Assembly (NCBI RefSeq): GCF_022024055.1
Contig: NZ_CP091788.1
Span: 1,054,001-1,118,000, forward strand
Length of the DNA: 64,000 bases
Reading direction: 5' to 3'
Source: Prevotella sp. E2-28
Lineage (GTDB): Bacteria > Bacteroidota > Bacteroidia > Bacteroidales > Bacteroidaceae
Shown: piece by piece, positions 10,050 through 19,817 of the stretch
Layout of the letters: every line of letters starts with the position of its first letter
How positions within the stretch are numbered: the stretch's first letter is position 1
Translations under genes and position numbers: made by a program
Notes under the pieces: generated by a model
The model's input: the letters and a program-made list of their open reading frames with translations, nothing else
Told to the model about the DNA's origin: nothing
The model's database searches: none

Positions 10050-10057
10050 CAAAGTTA
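10050..10057 (-). promoter_or_regulatory. -7 promoter element of the parAB-rel operon
   Basis: TAACTTTG on the minus strand matches TAnnTTTG, 31 bases before the parA ATG. Directly upstream of it lies the GTGAAACAA palindrome at 10068-10088. Confidence 0.6.
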
Positions 10058-10067
10058 CATATTTTCC

Positions 10068-10088
10068 GTGAAACAATGGTTGTTTCAC
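10068..10088. promoter_or_regulatory. Everted parS-like half-sites before parA
   Basis: GTGAAACAA (10068-10076) and TTGTTTCAC (10080-10088) form a perfect 9-base dyad around TGG. Each arm contains the ParB half-site sequence GTGAAACA/TGTTTCAC, but in the reverse order from canonical parS (TGTTTCAC then GTGAAACA). It overlaps the expected -33 region of the parA promoter, so it may be a ParB or Noc-type operator. The base pairing is direct observation; the role is inference. Confidence 0.5.
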
Positions 10089-10163
10089 TGAATTTATTTT
10101 AATTATTTTAGTAAATGGTAAGGTGACCTATACGTTTTTAAAAATGAATGAAACGTTTTCAAG

Positions 10164-10194
10164 TTTGTTTTATCGGGATTATTTTGTAATTTTG
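10164..10194 (+). promoter_or_regulatory. Promoter of the GH98 gene
   Basis: TTTG at 10164-10167, a 19-base spacer and TAATTTTG at 10187-10194 match the Bacteroidales -33/-7 arrangement. The ATG follows at 10222. Confidence 0.65.
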
Positions 10195-10221
10195 CACCAA
10201 ATTAATATAAAACCTAGAAAT

Positions 10222-13200
10222 ATGAATAGAAAATTTTACTCATTTTTGTTGGTATTGGTGCTTTCAGTACTTGGTGTGCAGGGTGTTTTTGCTCAGCAGC
10301 GTCGCCCTATTGACAGTCAACATCCCTTGTGGATGATACACATTGACGTATGGAACAGTGCCGACCCTCAGAAGATTATTGACTTGATTCCTGATGACAT
10401 CAAGCCCTACGTTTGCATGAACCTGTCGCTGTCGTGCCAGTTTGATACGGCTACGGGCATGTACCGTATGCCTCGCAATGCCGTGCGCACCTATAAGTCA
10501 TGGGCTACAGTTTGTCAGCAGAACAATATGTGGTTCTCTTGTCAACCGGCTTCTGGCGGACATACCCACATTCAGGACAACGACCTTGAGACTTTCGAGT
10601 ATTTCTTCAAGACATTCCCCAACTTCCTTGGCTGGAACTATGCCGAGCAGTTCTGGGCATTTGGTGATGCTGGCGACCTGAGTTCTATGACGAAGTCAAG
10701 TCGTTGGAATCTGTTTGCCAACCTTGTAGAGATGTCGCATAAGTATGGTGGTTTCCTCACCGTCAGCTGGTGTGGCGGTATCTATCATTTCGATACCGAT
10801 CCCCTTGCAGAACTGAAGACGGAACCTAAATTCCTGGCTGCCTGTCAGAAATACCCGGAGGCTATCCTGTTCCTCTACAAGTACACGCACTGCAGCAGTT
10901 TCTATAACAACGAGAGTGTCTGCTTCGGTCCGTTTATCTCAGGTTTGACAAAGAATTATGGTGTACGTTACGACAACTGCGGCTACAACGACATGCTGAC
11001 TAAGGTGCTGGGCGAGAAGCACGGCAAGAAATATCCAGGCAGTGCCGGTATAGGCACCGTGATGGAGCAGACCTGTGTGAACGGCGGTGCCGTGTGGGAC
11101 GGACCCGAACTTATCTGGACCGAGGACTTCCAGAACCTCAGTGACAGTAACGTGGATGGCTATACCCGCCGCAACTGGGGACTGTTTCCTAACTTCAAGG
11201 GTATCTGGATTGATATGTGGCGTGAGATTATCAAGGGAAAGATGTATATTCCCACCCGTGAGGAAGTTGTTGCCAAGACGAAAGCCGTGCTGATTCACGA
11301 TGCTACCAGTGACTTCAAAGTGCCCGATGCCCTTTACGATGGTCTGTACAAAGTGATTGACCCAGGTAACAAGGGTGACGGTCGCTGGGAGAACAACGGT
11401 TGGTATCTCAAGTCATCAGGCCGCTATGGAGCCATTCCGATGGTGTCAGGACTCTATGATGACATAGCCAAGAGCATTCCCGTACAAGTGAAAAAGTCGG
11501 GCTATAGCTCTCGTTGGGGCACGCAGTCGAAGAAGGTCAATGAGTTCAATGAACTCTATCCAGAGGTGTCGAAGGGCGATCTCTACGTGAACCGTTACCA
11601 CAACCAGTTGGTAACCTATACCCCTTATACCTATTTAAATAGTAAGAAGCGTGCACAGGCCGAATTGCCTCTGCAATATAATAGCTGCGATTCGTTGAGG
11701 CTCGATTATGGCAAACTTTCCAGCGGCGTCATTCGCGAATATGCAGATAGTATTGTGTTCTATCTGAACAATTATCGCAGCGATTCGACAGCCGTGCAGA
11801 CTGATACGATATATGTTGTAGGTGCTACGACACAACCTGTCAGCACGCTAACCAAGCATAAGACGCTTACCACGACCTATACGGCTTCTGCATTTGGCGA
11901 GAGCTATGATGCAGATAAAAAGCTCTATAGAATTGCTGTGAAGCACATGGGACCTGCTACTCTGAAGATTGCATGTACTGGTAATGCTACTGATCGCCTG
12001 ACCGACTTCCTGCCTGATACGCAGTTAGGCCAGCCTAAACAGCCAGAACCCTATCGCGGCCCTATCATCATTGAGGCCGAGAATATGGATTATAAGAGCG
12101 CCAACGTCAGGCTGACCCATTCTGGTTGGTGGGCACAGGATTACAAGGACTTTGCCGCAATGGGCTTTGTTGAGATGCAGGCCAATACAAGCTCTGCTCT
12201 TCGCCATCAGCTGAAGCTGGCAGAAGGTGGCGATTATAACATTTTGGTGCGCTATTGCAACAGCAGCAAGGCAGGCAACATGAAAGCCACCGTAAACGGC
12301 AAGGCTCAGACTGTGGCATTCGAGAAGGTGGCCAAGAACGAATGGACTGAGGCCATTATTCCCGCCACGCTGAAAGAAGGTACCAACACCTTCATCCTTG
12401 CGAATCCCAACTCTATCTCAATGACCATCGACCAGATTATCTATATGCCCGCCAGCGAAGCTAAGGAGAAGTTCAACGTGACGGTTCGTGAGGCAGACTT
12501 CGGTACTGTTGTGGCTGATGTGGATTCTGCAACAGCAGGTCAGGAGGTTCATCTTACAATCACGCCCGAAGATGGTTATGGTATTAAGGCACTCCGAGTG
12601 GTTAATTCAGTTTATTTCACTCAGGGCAAGACTATTCCTGTAACCGAAGGCGCTGAGGAAGTGACATTCATTATGCCCGATGAGAATGTAACCATCCAGC
12701 CAATATTCTTTGATATGTGCGCCGTTTATAATCTGGACTTCACCAACGTGCAGGCTGGTGAACTGCCTGAGGGATGGCGTACCACCGATGGCACCAGTGT
12801 TCGCAATTATCCTACTTCAAACGGTAGCGGTCCTCGCACCTTCAGTGGCCTTCAGGGTTATCAGGGTAAAGCACTCTATTGGCGTACTACCAGTGCTGAG
12901 TATGGTCGTCTGACTAACTATAGGCTGACACTTGAACCTGGTCAGTATGTACTTGCGTATGCTATGGCAGCATGGAAGGGAACACCAACTTATCAGGCAA
13001 GGATTCTGAATAGCGGCGGTACCGCAATTGCATCGTCGTCGAACCTCACAGCCAAGCCCGACCTGGATGGCAATGCTGCAGGCGATATCTCGTCGGCTGT
13101 ACGTAATACGCTGGCTTTTAGTATCACGACCAGAGGCAACTATATTATCCAATTTAAAGAGGTTGGCAGCGGAATGCAGGAATTCCTCTTGGCCGAGTGT

Positions 13201-13365
13201 CGCTTGAGAGACCTCAATGTCCTTACTGGTATCGCCACTCATCATTCAAATCGTATGCCAGAAGGTATCTACAGTCCATCAGGTGTACGTCGTGAAACAC
13301 TTCAGCGAGGCCTGAATATCCTTGTAGGATCTGACGGTCAGACAAGAAAGGTGATGGTGAAGTAA
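10222..13365 (+). CDS. Secreted GH98-family endo-glycoside hydrolase, multimodular
   Basis: Predicted extracellular endo-acting glycosidase. Signal peptide 1-24 (ending VFA); GH98 catalytic domain about 30-400, with WMIHIDVWNSADPQKI near its start and a likely catalytic Glu142 in NYAEQFW. A CBM6/35-like sandwich (about 613-745, opens IIIEAENMDY) follows, then an InlB B-like repeat (about 752-830), a C-terminal sandwich and a tail ending GLNILVGSDGQTRKVMVK. GH98 includes blood-group endo-galactosidases and endo-xylanases; the nearby beta-xylosidase and alpha-glucuronidase favour xylan, an inference. Met at 10222 is chosen over the upstream frame opening at 10123 because it starts the signal peptide and follows the promoter. 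The tail resembles Prevotella cell-surface sorting tails. Confidence 0.85.
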   Translation: MNRKFYSFLLVLVLSVLGVQGVFAQQRRPIDSQHPLWMIHIDVWNSADPQKIIDLIPDDIKPYVCMNLSLSCQFDTATGMYRMPRNAVRTYKSWATVCQQNNMWFSCQPASGGHTHIQDNDLETFEYFFKTFPNFLGWNYAEQFWAFGDAGDLSSMTKSSRWNLFANLVEMSHKYGGFLTVSWCGGIYHFDTDPLAELKTEPKFLAACQKYPEAILFLYKYTHCSSFYNNESVCFGPFISGLTKNYGVRYDNCGYNDMLTKVLGEKHGKKYPGSAGIGTVMEQTCVNGGAVWDGPELIWTEDFQNLSDSNVDGYTRRNWGLFPNFKGIWIDMWREIIKGKMYIPTREEVVAKTKAVLIHDATSDFKVPDALYDGLYKVIDPGNKGDGRWENNGWYLKSSGRYGAIPMVSGLYDDIAKSIPVQVKKSGYSSRWGTQSKKVNEFNELYPEVSKGDLYVNRYHNQLVTYTPYTYLNSKKRAQAELPLQYNSCDSLRLDYGKLSSGVIREYADSIVFYLNNYRSDSTAVQTDTIYVVGATTQPVSTLTKHKTLTTTYTASAFGESYDADKKLYRIAVKHMGPATLKIACTGNATDRLTDFLPDTQLGQPKQPEPYRGPIIIEAENMDYKSANVRLTHSGWWAQDYKDFAAMGFVEMQANTSSALRHQLKLAEGGDYNILVRYCNSSKAGNMKATVNGKAQTVAFEKVAKNEWTEAIIPATLKEGTNTFILANPNSISMTIDQIIYMPASEAKEKFNVTVREADFGTVVADVDSATAGQEVHLTITPEDGYGIKALRVVNSVYFTQGKTIPVTEGAEEVTFIMPDENVTIQPIFFDMCAVYNLDFTNVQAGELPEGWRTTDGTSVRNYPTSNGSGPRTFSGLQGYQGKALYWRTTSAEYGRLTNYRLTLEPGQYVLAYAMAAWKGTPTYQARILNSGGTAIASSSNLTAKPDLDGNAAGDISSAVRNTLAFSITTRGNYIIQFKEVGSGMQEFLLAECRLRDLNVLTGIATHHSNRMPEGIYSPSGVRRETLQRGLNILVGSDGQTRKVMVK

Positions 13366-13369
13366 TCAG

Positions 13370-13411
13370 AAAAAAGTGGCGGCCCCAGTAAAGGAGTCGC
13401 CACTTCTTTTA
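13370..13411. terminator. Bidirectional terminator between GH98 and GH43 genes
   Basis: Arms AAGTGGCG (13374-13381) and CGCCACTT (13398-13405) pair perfectly; A-rich sequence precedes and T-rich sequence (CTTTTATTTG) follows, serving the two convergent genes. Confidence 0.75.
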
Positions 13412-13428
13412 TTTGTTTCTATAGGAAT

Positions 13429-14883
13429 TTACTGCGCTTTGAAATTCCATTTTGAGTTATCACTGCTAAAGTCCCATTCTGCCAGCGTGGGGGTACTGTC
13501 GGCAGCGCTGTAGATGCAGTACTTGGTGTTTACGCCTGCCTCACCAGGAATACGCTTAGGCATGATGCGGAAGGTACCATCGGTAGCCTGTTCAATACGC
13601 CACAACTGTTCGTCAGCACCAGTATAGGCAGCAACGGTGGTCAACTCTTTATCAGCAGTAGCTGCAAGAGCGCGCTCGGTGCCTGCAATGGTGATCTTGA
13701 AATAGGGGTTGCTCAGGTAGCCGCCTGCTTCGTTGACGGGCGTAATGGTCCAGAGCTGATGAGGACGGAACATGTAGTCACCGCAGCGCACGTCGATACA
13801 TTCCTTCGGCCATGTACCAATAACCTGTTCCAATGTCTGGTTGGCAATGGGCTTTGGTGGCTCTGCGTTAGTCTGCGGACGGCCAAAGCCGCCACGGCGA
13901 GCCACGTTCATACGTACGAAGTCAACGGCGAGTTCTAAGGCATAGCCGCGACGTTCGGATTCAATCTCAAAGGTGCCACCCTTGAAATGGTCGCCAGCAT
14001 AGGGCCAGTCGTTCTTCCACAGCAACGGACGGATAGCCAACACACTGCTGCCGCCTTGGTCGAAGTCGGCTTCCCAGTGGAATGATGTTACCTCAATACC
14101 CTCGTCAATAATGGTACGTCCGAAGTGTCCTGCACCTGTCTTACGGTCGCCAGCAGCCACTACCATCTTTCCACCGCCATGATACATGTCACGGCCTACA
14201 TTGTCCAGATAGGGACCTTCCACGCTGCGCGAACGTCCTACCACTATATTATAAGTAGAATTCACACCATCGCAGCAGGTGCCATGCGTGCCCAACAAAT
14301 AATACCAGCCATTGCGATAGATAAGGTCGGTGGCTTCGCAGTCGATGGCGATATCCTTTTCCTTATTTCCCTTTACGCGGAAGCCGGTCTTAGGGTCGAG
14401 TTCGATAAGACGGATTGTACCGAAGTAAGTGCCGTAGCTTACCCACAGGCGTCCTGTGGTAGGGTCAAGCAATACTCCTGGGTCAATGGCATCCTGATCT
14501 TCCATGCCATCGGAAGCACACACCTCAACAGCCTTGCTCCATTTGAAATCGGGCGATTTGGGGTCGAGCGTCTTGTTCCACATTGTCAGAATACGGCCGC
14601 TATGTCCGCCTCCAAGTCCGCCACCTGTAGCTCCGTAGATGCAGAGGTACCGGTCTCCAATTTTAATCATATCTGGTGCAGCACCGCCACCAGGGCGGTC
14701 GGCACCGCTATGCCAGCTCCAGCCATCGTCAGAGATAATTCCACCGCCGCCAGTGCCGAAGGCATAGTATTTTCCGTCGCACTCGGCGAGAGTAGAGGGG
14801 TCGTGAATGAAGGGTTGTCCTATTTGAGCATTGGCTGCTGTCGCAATAGCCAGTGTAGCCAGAATTGTATGTAAACGTTGCAT
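13429..14883 (-). CDS. Secreted GH43 endo-arabinanase-like enzyme with C-terminal beta-trefoil-like region
   Basis: Likely cleaves alpha-1,5-arabinan, side chains of pectin. Signal peptide 1-19; five-bladed propeller with the GH43 triad: Asp28 in IHDPS (base), Asp134 in AIDPGVL (pKa modulator), Glu183 in CEATDL (acid). The segment CCDGVNSTYNIVVGRS is typical of arabinanase-type subfamilies. Residues about 350-484 contain QLW motifs (HQLWTI, EQLWRIEQ) like ricin-type lectin repeats, probably for sugar binding. It starts 2 bases after the stop of the upstream GH43 gene, so the two form one operon. Substrate is inferred from motif similarity. Confidence 0.85.
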   Translation of the reverse strand: MQRLHTILATLAIATAANAQIGQPFIHDPSTLAECDGKYYAFGTGGGGIISDDGWSWHSGADRPGGGAAPDMIKIGDRYLCIYGATGGGLGGGHSGRILTMWNKTLDPKSPDFKWSKAVEVCASDGMEDQDAIDPGVLLDPTTGRLWVSYGTYFGTIRLIELDPKTGFRVKGNKEKDIAIDCEATDLIYRNGWYYLLGTHGTCCDGVNSTYNIVVGRSRSVEGPYLDNVGRDMYHGGGKMVVAAGDRKTGAGHFGRTIIDEGIEVTSFHWEADFDQGGSSVLAIRPLLWKNDWPYAGDHFKGGTFEIESERRGYALELAVDFVRMNVARRGGFGRPQTNAEPPKPIANQTLEQVIGTWPKECIDVRCGDYMFRPHQLWTITPVNEAGGYLSNPYFKITIAGTERALAATADKELTTVAAYTGADEQLWRIEQATDGTFRIMPKRIPGEAGVNTKYCIYSAADSTPTLAEWDFSSDNSKWNFKAQ

Positions 14884-14885
14884 AA

Positions 14886-16994
14886 TTATTTGCTGTTAAT
14901 GATTGAATAGTTAGTTACAGGGTTACCTTTCTCGTCGAGGAAACGTACGCAGAAGTCGCTCATGCCAGGACCGTTGATGATAGCACCACGCAAGATGTTG
15001 CGGCCTTTCTTTAGAGTTACGCGGCGCGACACGGCGTCATCCTTTACCATGCGGCGGTCGCCAGAGAGCAGTAGTGTCTCTTCACCATTGAGCCACCACA
15101 TAGAGGCTGAATTGGAACCTACAGCCAGACGTACGTTCTCGATATCCTCATCACAATCAATGATGGTGACACCCCAGAAAAGCACACCATAGACCTTCTC
15201 GCCCCATTTCTCGGCAAAGCGGAACAGTTTAATATTGAAGTTCTCGCTGTCCAAAGCGTGCCAGGTAAGCGTCTGCTTCACGGTCTTCACCTGCGGACCT
15301 TCAACCTGCTGTTGAGCGCCTCGACCGAAACCTGCGGGAGCCTGTTCTTGCTGGAACACAGCCTTCACCTTTTGTCCGTCTTTAGGCAGAATGGTCTGTT
15401 GTCCCTTGAAATATTCGCGATTGAAGTGCTCGCGCAGATAAGTGTCGGTAAATACGGTGTTGCCGCTGTTGGGCTTGTCGATAGGCTCAAGAAGCATCCA
15501 ACGACGGATGAAACCTTCGCTGTCGGGTGTGGCAGGCGTAGCCGATGCTGGTGAGAAGTACTTCGGACGGTTTTTGAAGAGAATCCAGTCAACGGAGAGT
15601 TCGCCCTCGCCCTCGTTAGTAATCACGAGGTCACTAACACCTGTTGGCTTGTATTCCAGTGTTGCGGTTTGCGTGAGCCACTGGTTGCGCAGATCACGAC
15701 GGAAACGACTCATCATCGGATTGGCAGCAGCACCAGGTGTTGGCTCTGGTGGACGTACGGCGAGTTTGATGCGTGCGATAACCTTGCCCTTGGCATCTTT
15801 CTCACGTACGCAGAATTCTGTGTCGTCGCTGGCCTTTACATTGATTTGCATGTAGCCATCGGTCAGACAACTGAAATCTACGTCGGTATAGCGCATCCAT
15901 CCCTTTGAGGGAATGGTGGCATAATCGCCGCTGAATGCAATGGTCGTATCTACATGAGCTGTGGTGACACCCTCAGAAGCCGTGCTATAACGGTCAATCT
16001 CAATCTTCTCGGTTGCCTTATTGATACCCACGCCGCGCATAGTAGGCTTTACCTCTTGAATGGTGCCATCGGCATTGAAATAAAGTTTCTCTATCTGAAC
16101 AGAGCGGCGTTTGTCGTCGTTGGGCGAGAAAAAGTTCTGATGATAAAACAGATACCACTGTCCTTTATAGTTCACAATGCTGTGATGATTCGTCCAGCAG
16201 CCATTAGCGTGCTCGGCCATAATCAGGCCCTTATACTCGTAAGGGCCCATGGGATTCTTACTCATAGCATATCCCAGAACCTCGGTCTTTTCTCTGACGT
16301 AAGGGTAGGTGAGGTAGTAGTTGCCATTATACTCAAAGGCGAATGGCCCCTCTGCCTGACGGTTAGGCAGGTCTTTCAAACAGTTGACGCCAACCATCTC
16401 CATTTCACGATTACCCCACTTGACGGTTTCCTTGGGATTGTCATCGGCCAATTCTTTCATGTTGGGTTTCAGCTTAGCGCAGCGTCCGTTACCCCAGAAG
16501 ATATAGGCATTGCCATCAGAGGCCTGAAGCACACAGGGATCAATACCATTGATTCCCTTGATGGGCTCTGGTTCTGGAATGAACGGACCCTCAGGACGGT
16601 CTGCAATAGCAACGCCCACAGCGAAGCCACCACGACCTCCTGCTGGAGCCGAGGGGAAATAGAAATAGTATTTTCCGTTTCTTTCAACACAGTCGGGTGC
16701 CCACATAGAATAAGAATCCTTTCTTACCCAGGGCACTTTGTTCTGCGTGACAATAATTCCGTGGTCAGTCCAGTCGGTGAGGTTCTCTGATGAGAAGACA
16801 TGATAGTCCTCCATGCAGAACCAGTCTTGACGTTGTCCGGCAGGAGGCATGATGTCATGAGACGGATAAAGATACACCTTGTTGTTAAAAACTCTCGCTG
16901 TTGGATCAGCTGAAAACTGATCGCGAATGACTGGGTTCTGTGCTGTTGCCAATAGTGGTACAGCCAGCATCAGAACAGTTAAGGTTTGCTTCAT
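14886..16994 (-). CDS. Secreted GH43 enzyme with CBM6-like and extra C-terminal module
   Basis: Predicted arabinofuranosidase or xylosidase. Signal peptide about 1-18 (MKQTLTVLMLAVPLLATA); catalytic residues Asp30 (FSADP), Asp152 (GIDPCV) and Glu215 (AEGPF) are all present. Residues about 330-475 resemble a CBM6. The last 210 residues form a further sandwich with MWWLNGEE and GRNILRGAIINGPG, a pattern like the beta-sandwich attached to some carbohydrate esterases; I do not recognise it with certainty. Met at 16994 is chosen because it begins the signal peptide; the frame is open to 17117. First gene of a two-gene GH43 operon. Confidence 0.82.
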   Translation of the reverse strand: MKQTLTVLMLAVPLLATAQNPVIRDQFSADPTARVFNNKVYLYPSHDIMPPAGQRQDWFCMEDYHVFSSENLTDWTDHGIIVTQNKVPWVRKDSYSMWAPDCVERNGKYYFYFPSAPAGGRGGFAVGVAIADRPEGPFIPEPEPIKGINGIDPCVLQASDGNAYIFWGNGRCAKLKPNMKELADDNPKETVKWGNREMEMVGVNCLKDLPNRQAEGPFAFEYNGNYYLTYPYVREKTEVLGYAMSKNPMGPYEYKGLIMAEHANGCWTNHHSIVNYKGQWYLFYHQNFFSPNDDKRRSVQIEKLYFNADGTIQEVKPTMRGVGINKATEKIEIDRYSTASEGVTTAHVDTTIAFSGDYATIPSKGWMRYTDVDFSCLTDGYMQINVKASDDTEFCVREKDAKGKVIARIKLAVRPPEPTPGAAANPMMSRFRRDLRNQWLTQTATLEYKPTGVSDLVITNEGEGELSVDWILFKNRPKYFSPASATPATPDSEGFIRRWMLLEPIDKPNSGNTVFTDTYLREHFNREYFKGQQTILPKDGQKVKAVFQQEQAPAGFGRGAQQQVEGPQVKTVKQTLTWHALDSENFNIKLFRFAEKWGEKVYGVLFWGVTIIDCDEDIENVRLAVGSNSASMWWLNGEETLLLSGDRRMVKDDAVSRRVTLKKGRNILRGAIINGPGMSDFCVRFLDEKGNPVTNYSIINSK

Positions 16995-17032
16995 ATTTAT
17001 TATTTGAAGGTTGTTGTTGAAAATATCGTATG

Positions 17033-17040
17033 CAAATGTA
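17033..17040 (-). promoter_or_regulatory. -7 promoter element of the GH43 operon
   Basis: TACATTTG on the minus strand matches TAnnTTTG, 39 bases before the ATG at 16994. Confidence 0.5.
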
Positions 17041-17146
17041 TGAAAAAAAAATGATATGTACGTGATACGCGCACGAAGAATGGCAGAATGTGACATACTG
17101 TAAAGTCTATGCAACATAGAAGGAAGTGTGAATCAATTCATAGTTG

Positions 17147-17154
17147 TAATTTTG
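17147..17154 (+). promoter_or_regulatory. -7 promoter element of the GH3 gene
   Basis: TAATTTTG lies 23 bases before the ATG at 17178. No clear -33 element is visible. Confidence 0.55.
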
Positions 17155-17177
17155 TAGCAGAATTTAAAACTATAAAT

Positions 17178-19745
17178 ATGAAACGCTTAACCATCTTCGT
17201 GGCATTGGTCACGGTTAGCCTAGGTATGCAGGCTCAAGTGCTGCCATATCAAGATACGTCACTTAGCGCTAAAGAGCGTGCCAAGGATCTCTGTTCACGA
17301 CTGACGTTGGAGGAGAAGGCTAAACTGATGCTCGATGAAAGTCCTGCTATTCCCCGACTTGGTATTAAAAAGTTTTTTTGGTGGAGCGAGGCACTGCACG
17401 GTGCAGCCAATATGAATAATGTAACCGTGTTCCCAGAACCTATTGCGATGGCATCATCATGGAATCCCGATTTGCTTTACAAGTGCTTTGATGTAGCCAG
17501 TACGGAATTTCGTGCGCAATATAATGAGCGTATGCAGCGTGGTAGTGGCGAGGACGAGAAGTTTCATAGTCTCTCCGTGTGGACTCCCAATGTAAATATC
17601 TTCCGTGACCCCCGATGGGGGCGCGGACAGGAGACTTATGGCGAAGATCCCTATCTAACCTCGGTGATGGGTGTACAGGTGGTAAAAGGTTTGCAGGGCC
17701 CAGAATCAGCCAAATATCGCAAACTCTGGGCATGTGCCAAGCATTATGCCGTACATAGCGGTCCTGAATATACACGCCATTCGGCCAACCTTACCAATGT
17801 GTCGCCACGTGATATGTGGGAAACATATATGCCAGCTTTTAAAACGTTAGTGCAGGATGCTAAGGTGCGTGAGGTAATGTGTGCCTATCAGCGACTGGAT
17901 GATGATCCTTGTTGTGGCAGTCAGCGTCTGCTTCAGACCATCTTGCGTGATGAGTGGGGGTTTGAGTATCTGGTAGTGAGCGATTGTGGTGCCGTGAGCG
18001 ATTTCTACGAGTCGCATAAGTCATCAAGCGATGCAACTCACGCTTCTGCAAAGGCTACGATAGCTGGCACTGACGTGGAATGCGGCTATGGCTATGCTTA
18101 CAGGAGTATCCCAGAGGCCGTAAAGCGAGGATTCATGACAGAGGCTGAAGTTGATAAGCACGTTATCCGCTTGTTGGAGGGTCGTTTCGACTTAGGTGAG
18201 ATGGATGATCCGTCACTCGTGGAGTGGTCAAAGATTCCCTATTCAGCTATGTCAACGAAGGAGTCGGCCAACCTGTCTTTGCAGATGGCTCGTCAGAGTA
18301 TCGTACTCCTTCAAAACAAGAACAATGTTCTGCCTTTGCAGAAAGGAAAAGAGAAAATCGCTATCATCGGCCCCAATGCTGATAATACGCCGATGATGTG
18401 GGGCAACTATAATGGTCAGCCCAACCATACCATCACCATTCTCGATGGCATCAAGGCCAAGCAGAAGAAACTGTACTATGCCCCTGGCTGCGATTTGACC
18501 TACGATAAAGTACTGGAGAGTCTCTTGGCCTCACAATGTTCATTCGATGGGAAGAAAGGTATGAAGGGTACGTTCTGGAATAATCGTAAGATGGAAGGCG
18601 AGCCCGTAACTACACGGTACTATACGCAGCCACTGGCAGTAACGACCTTTGGTATGCACAACTTTGCCCCAGGTGTACAGCTGGAGGATTTTTCAGCAAA
18701 GTACGAGACCGTCTTTACGCCTAACGAGGCAGGCGAATATGTGGTGAACGTTGATGGCTGCGGCGAGTTTGAACTCTATATTGATGGTGAGCGCAAGTTC
18801 CACCACCGCATTTGGCGCACTACGCCTAATCATGTTGTTATCAATGCCGAGAAGGGTAAGAGTTATAATATAGAGGTACGCTTCTCACACGTACATACTT
18901 ATAATGCAAATCTAGCTATCAATATCGCCAAGGAATATCCTATAGACTATCAGAAGATAATTGGGCAGTTGAAAGGTATTGACAAGGTAATCTTCGTTGG
19001 TGGTATTTCGCCCGCTTTGGAGGGGGAGGAAATGCCTGTGGATATTGATGGCTTCAAAGGTGGCGACCGTACGCACATTGAACTGCCAAAGGTACAGCGC
19101 GATTTCCTAAAGGCACTGAAAGATGCCGGCAAGACGATTGTCTTTGTCAATTGTTCTGGCTCTTGTATTGCTTTAGAGCCTGAAACAAAGACTTGTGATG
19201 CCATTGTTCAGGCTTGGTATCCAGGTCAGGAAGGTGGTACTTCCGTTGCAGATGTTCTTTTTGGTGATGTAAATCCAGGTGGAAAACTGCCTATTACGTT
19301 CTATAAGTCATCTGACCAGTTACCTGACTATGAAGACTATTCTATGCGCGGGCGCACGTACCGTTATTTTAATGATGCTTTGTTCCCCTTCGGCTATGGT
19401 CTAAGTTATACCACCTTCAGTGTAGGTGAAGGCTCCTATCAGAATTTTAAGCTCACCGTACCTGTCACCAACACGGGTAAGCGTGATGGCGATGAGATTG
19501 TACAGGTTTATTTGCGTAACCCAGCCGATGCTGACGGACCTTTGAAGTCGCTTCGAGCCTTCAAACGTGTTAGTGTAAAAGCAGGCCAAACGGTGAATGT
19601 TACCTTAGAGTTGACACCCCAATCCTTTGAATTTTGGGATGTAGAAACGAATACCATGCGTGTAAAGTCTGGAAGCTATGAATTATATTATGGTACCAGT
19701 TCAGACGTCAAAGATTTGCGAAAAATGGTGGTAAAAACGCCCTAA
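17178..19745 (+). CDS. GH3 beta-xylosidase/beta-glucosidase with PA14 insert
   Basis: Retaining exo-glycosidase that releases terminal sugars, most likely xylose from xylo-oligosaccharides, in the periplasm or at the surface. Signal peptide about 1-20 (MKRLTIFVALVTVSLGMQAQ). The GH3 N-terminal barrel shows WWSEALHG and the nucleophile Asp269 in VSDCGAVSDF. The GH3 C domain is interrupted by a PA14 lectin-like module (about 455-595, GTFWNN ... GEFELYIDGER). A C-terminal fibronectin III-like domain closes the protein. All expected domains are intact; 855 aa is normal. It is divergent from the GH43 operon; Met at 17178 chosen because it begins the signal peptide. Confidence 0.92.
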   Translation: MKRLTIFVALVTVSLGMQAQVLPYQDTSLSAKERAKDLCSRLTLEEKAKLMLDESPAIPRLGIKKFFWWSEALHGAANMNNVTVFPEPIAMASSWNPDLLYKCFDVASTEFRAQYNERMQRGSGEDEKFHSLSVWTPNVNIFRDPRWGRGQETYGEDPYLTSVMGVQVVKGLQGPESAKYRKLWACAKHYAVHSGPEYTRHSANLTNVSPRDMWETYMPAFKTLVQDAKVREVMCAYQRLDDDPCCGSQRLLQTILRDEWGFEYLVVSDCGAVSDFYESHKSSSDATHASAKATIAGTDVECGYGYAYRSIPEAVKRGFMTEAEVDKHVIRLLEGRFDLGEMDDPSLVEWSKIPYSAMSTKESANLSLQMARQSIVLLQNKNNVLPLQKGKEKIAIIGPNADNTPMMWGNYNGQPNHTITILDGIKAKQKKLYYAPGCDLTYDKVLESLLASQCSFDGKKGMKGTFWNNRKMEGEPVTTRYYTQPLAVTTFGMHNFAPGVQLEDFSAKYETVFTPNEAGEYVVNVDGCGEFELYIDGERKFHHRIWRTTPNHVVINAEKGKSYNIEVRFSHVHTYNANLAINIAKEYPIDYQKIIGQLKGIDKVIFVGGISPALEGEEMPVDIDGFKGGDRTHIELPKVQRDFLKALKDAGKTIVFVNCSGSCIALEPETKTCDAIVQAWYPGQEGGTSVADVLFGDVNPGGKLPITFYKSSDQLPDYEDYSMRGRTYRYFNDALFPFGYGLSYTTFSVGEGSYQNFKLTVPVTNTGKRDGDEIVQVYLRNPADADGPLKSLRAFKRVSVKAGQTVNVTLELTPQSFEFWDVETNTMRVKSGSYELYYGTSSDVKDLRKMVVKTP

Positions 19746-19817
19746 GAAACAAATAGACAACGAAAAGAGCCGAAAAATAAAGCGAAAACAATGAAAATGT
19801 TGTTATTTTGCAACAAA

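Noticed and set aside
10050..10090. Canonical parS site
   Set aside because: Only half-sites in everted order are present; no full TGTTTCACGTGAAACA-type palindrome was seen by eye anywhere in the window.
14125..14874. Long frame on the plus strand opposite the GH43 gene
   Set aside because: It is the antisense shadow of a strongly supported GH43 gene and shows no domain of its own.
15954..16790. Long plus-strand frame opposite the second GH43 gene
   Set aside because: Antisense shadow; the minus-strand frame has all GH43 catalytic residues.
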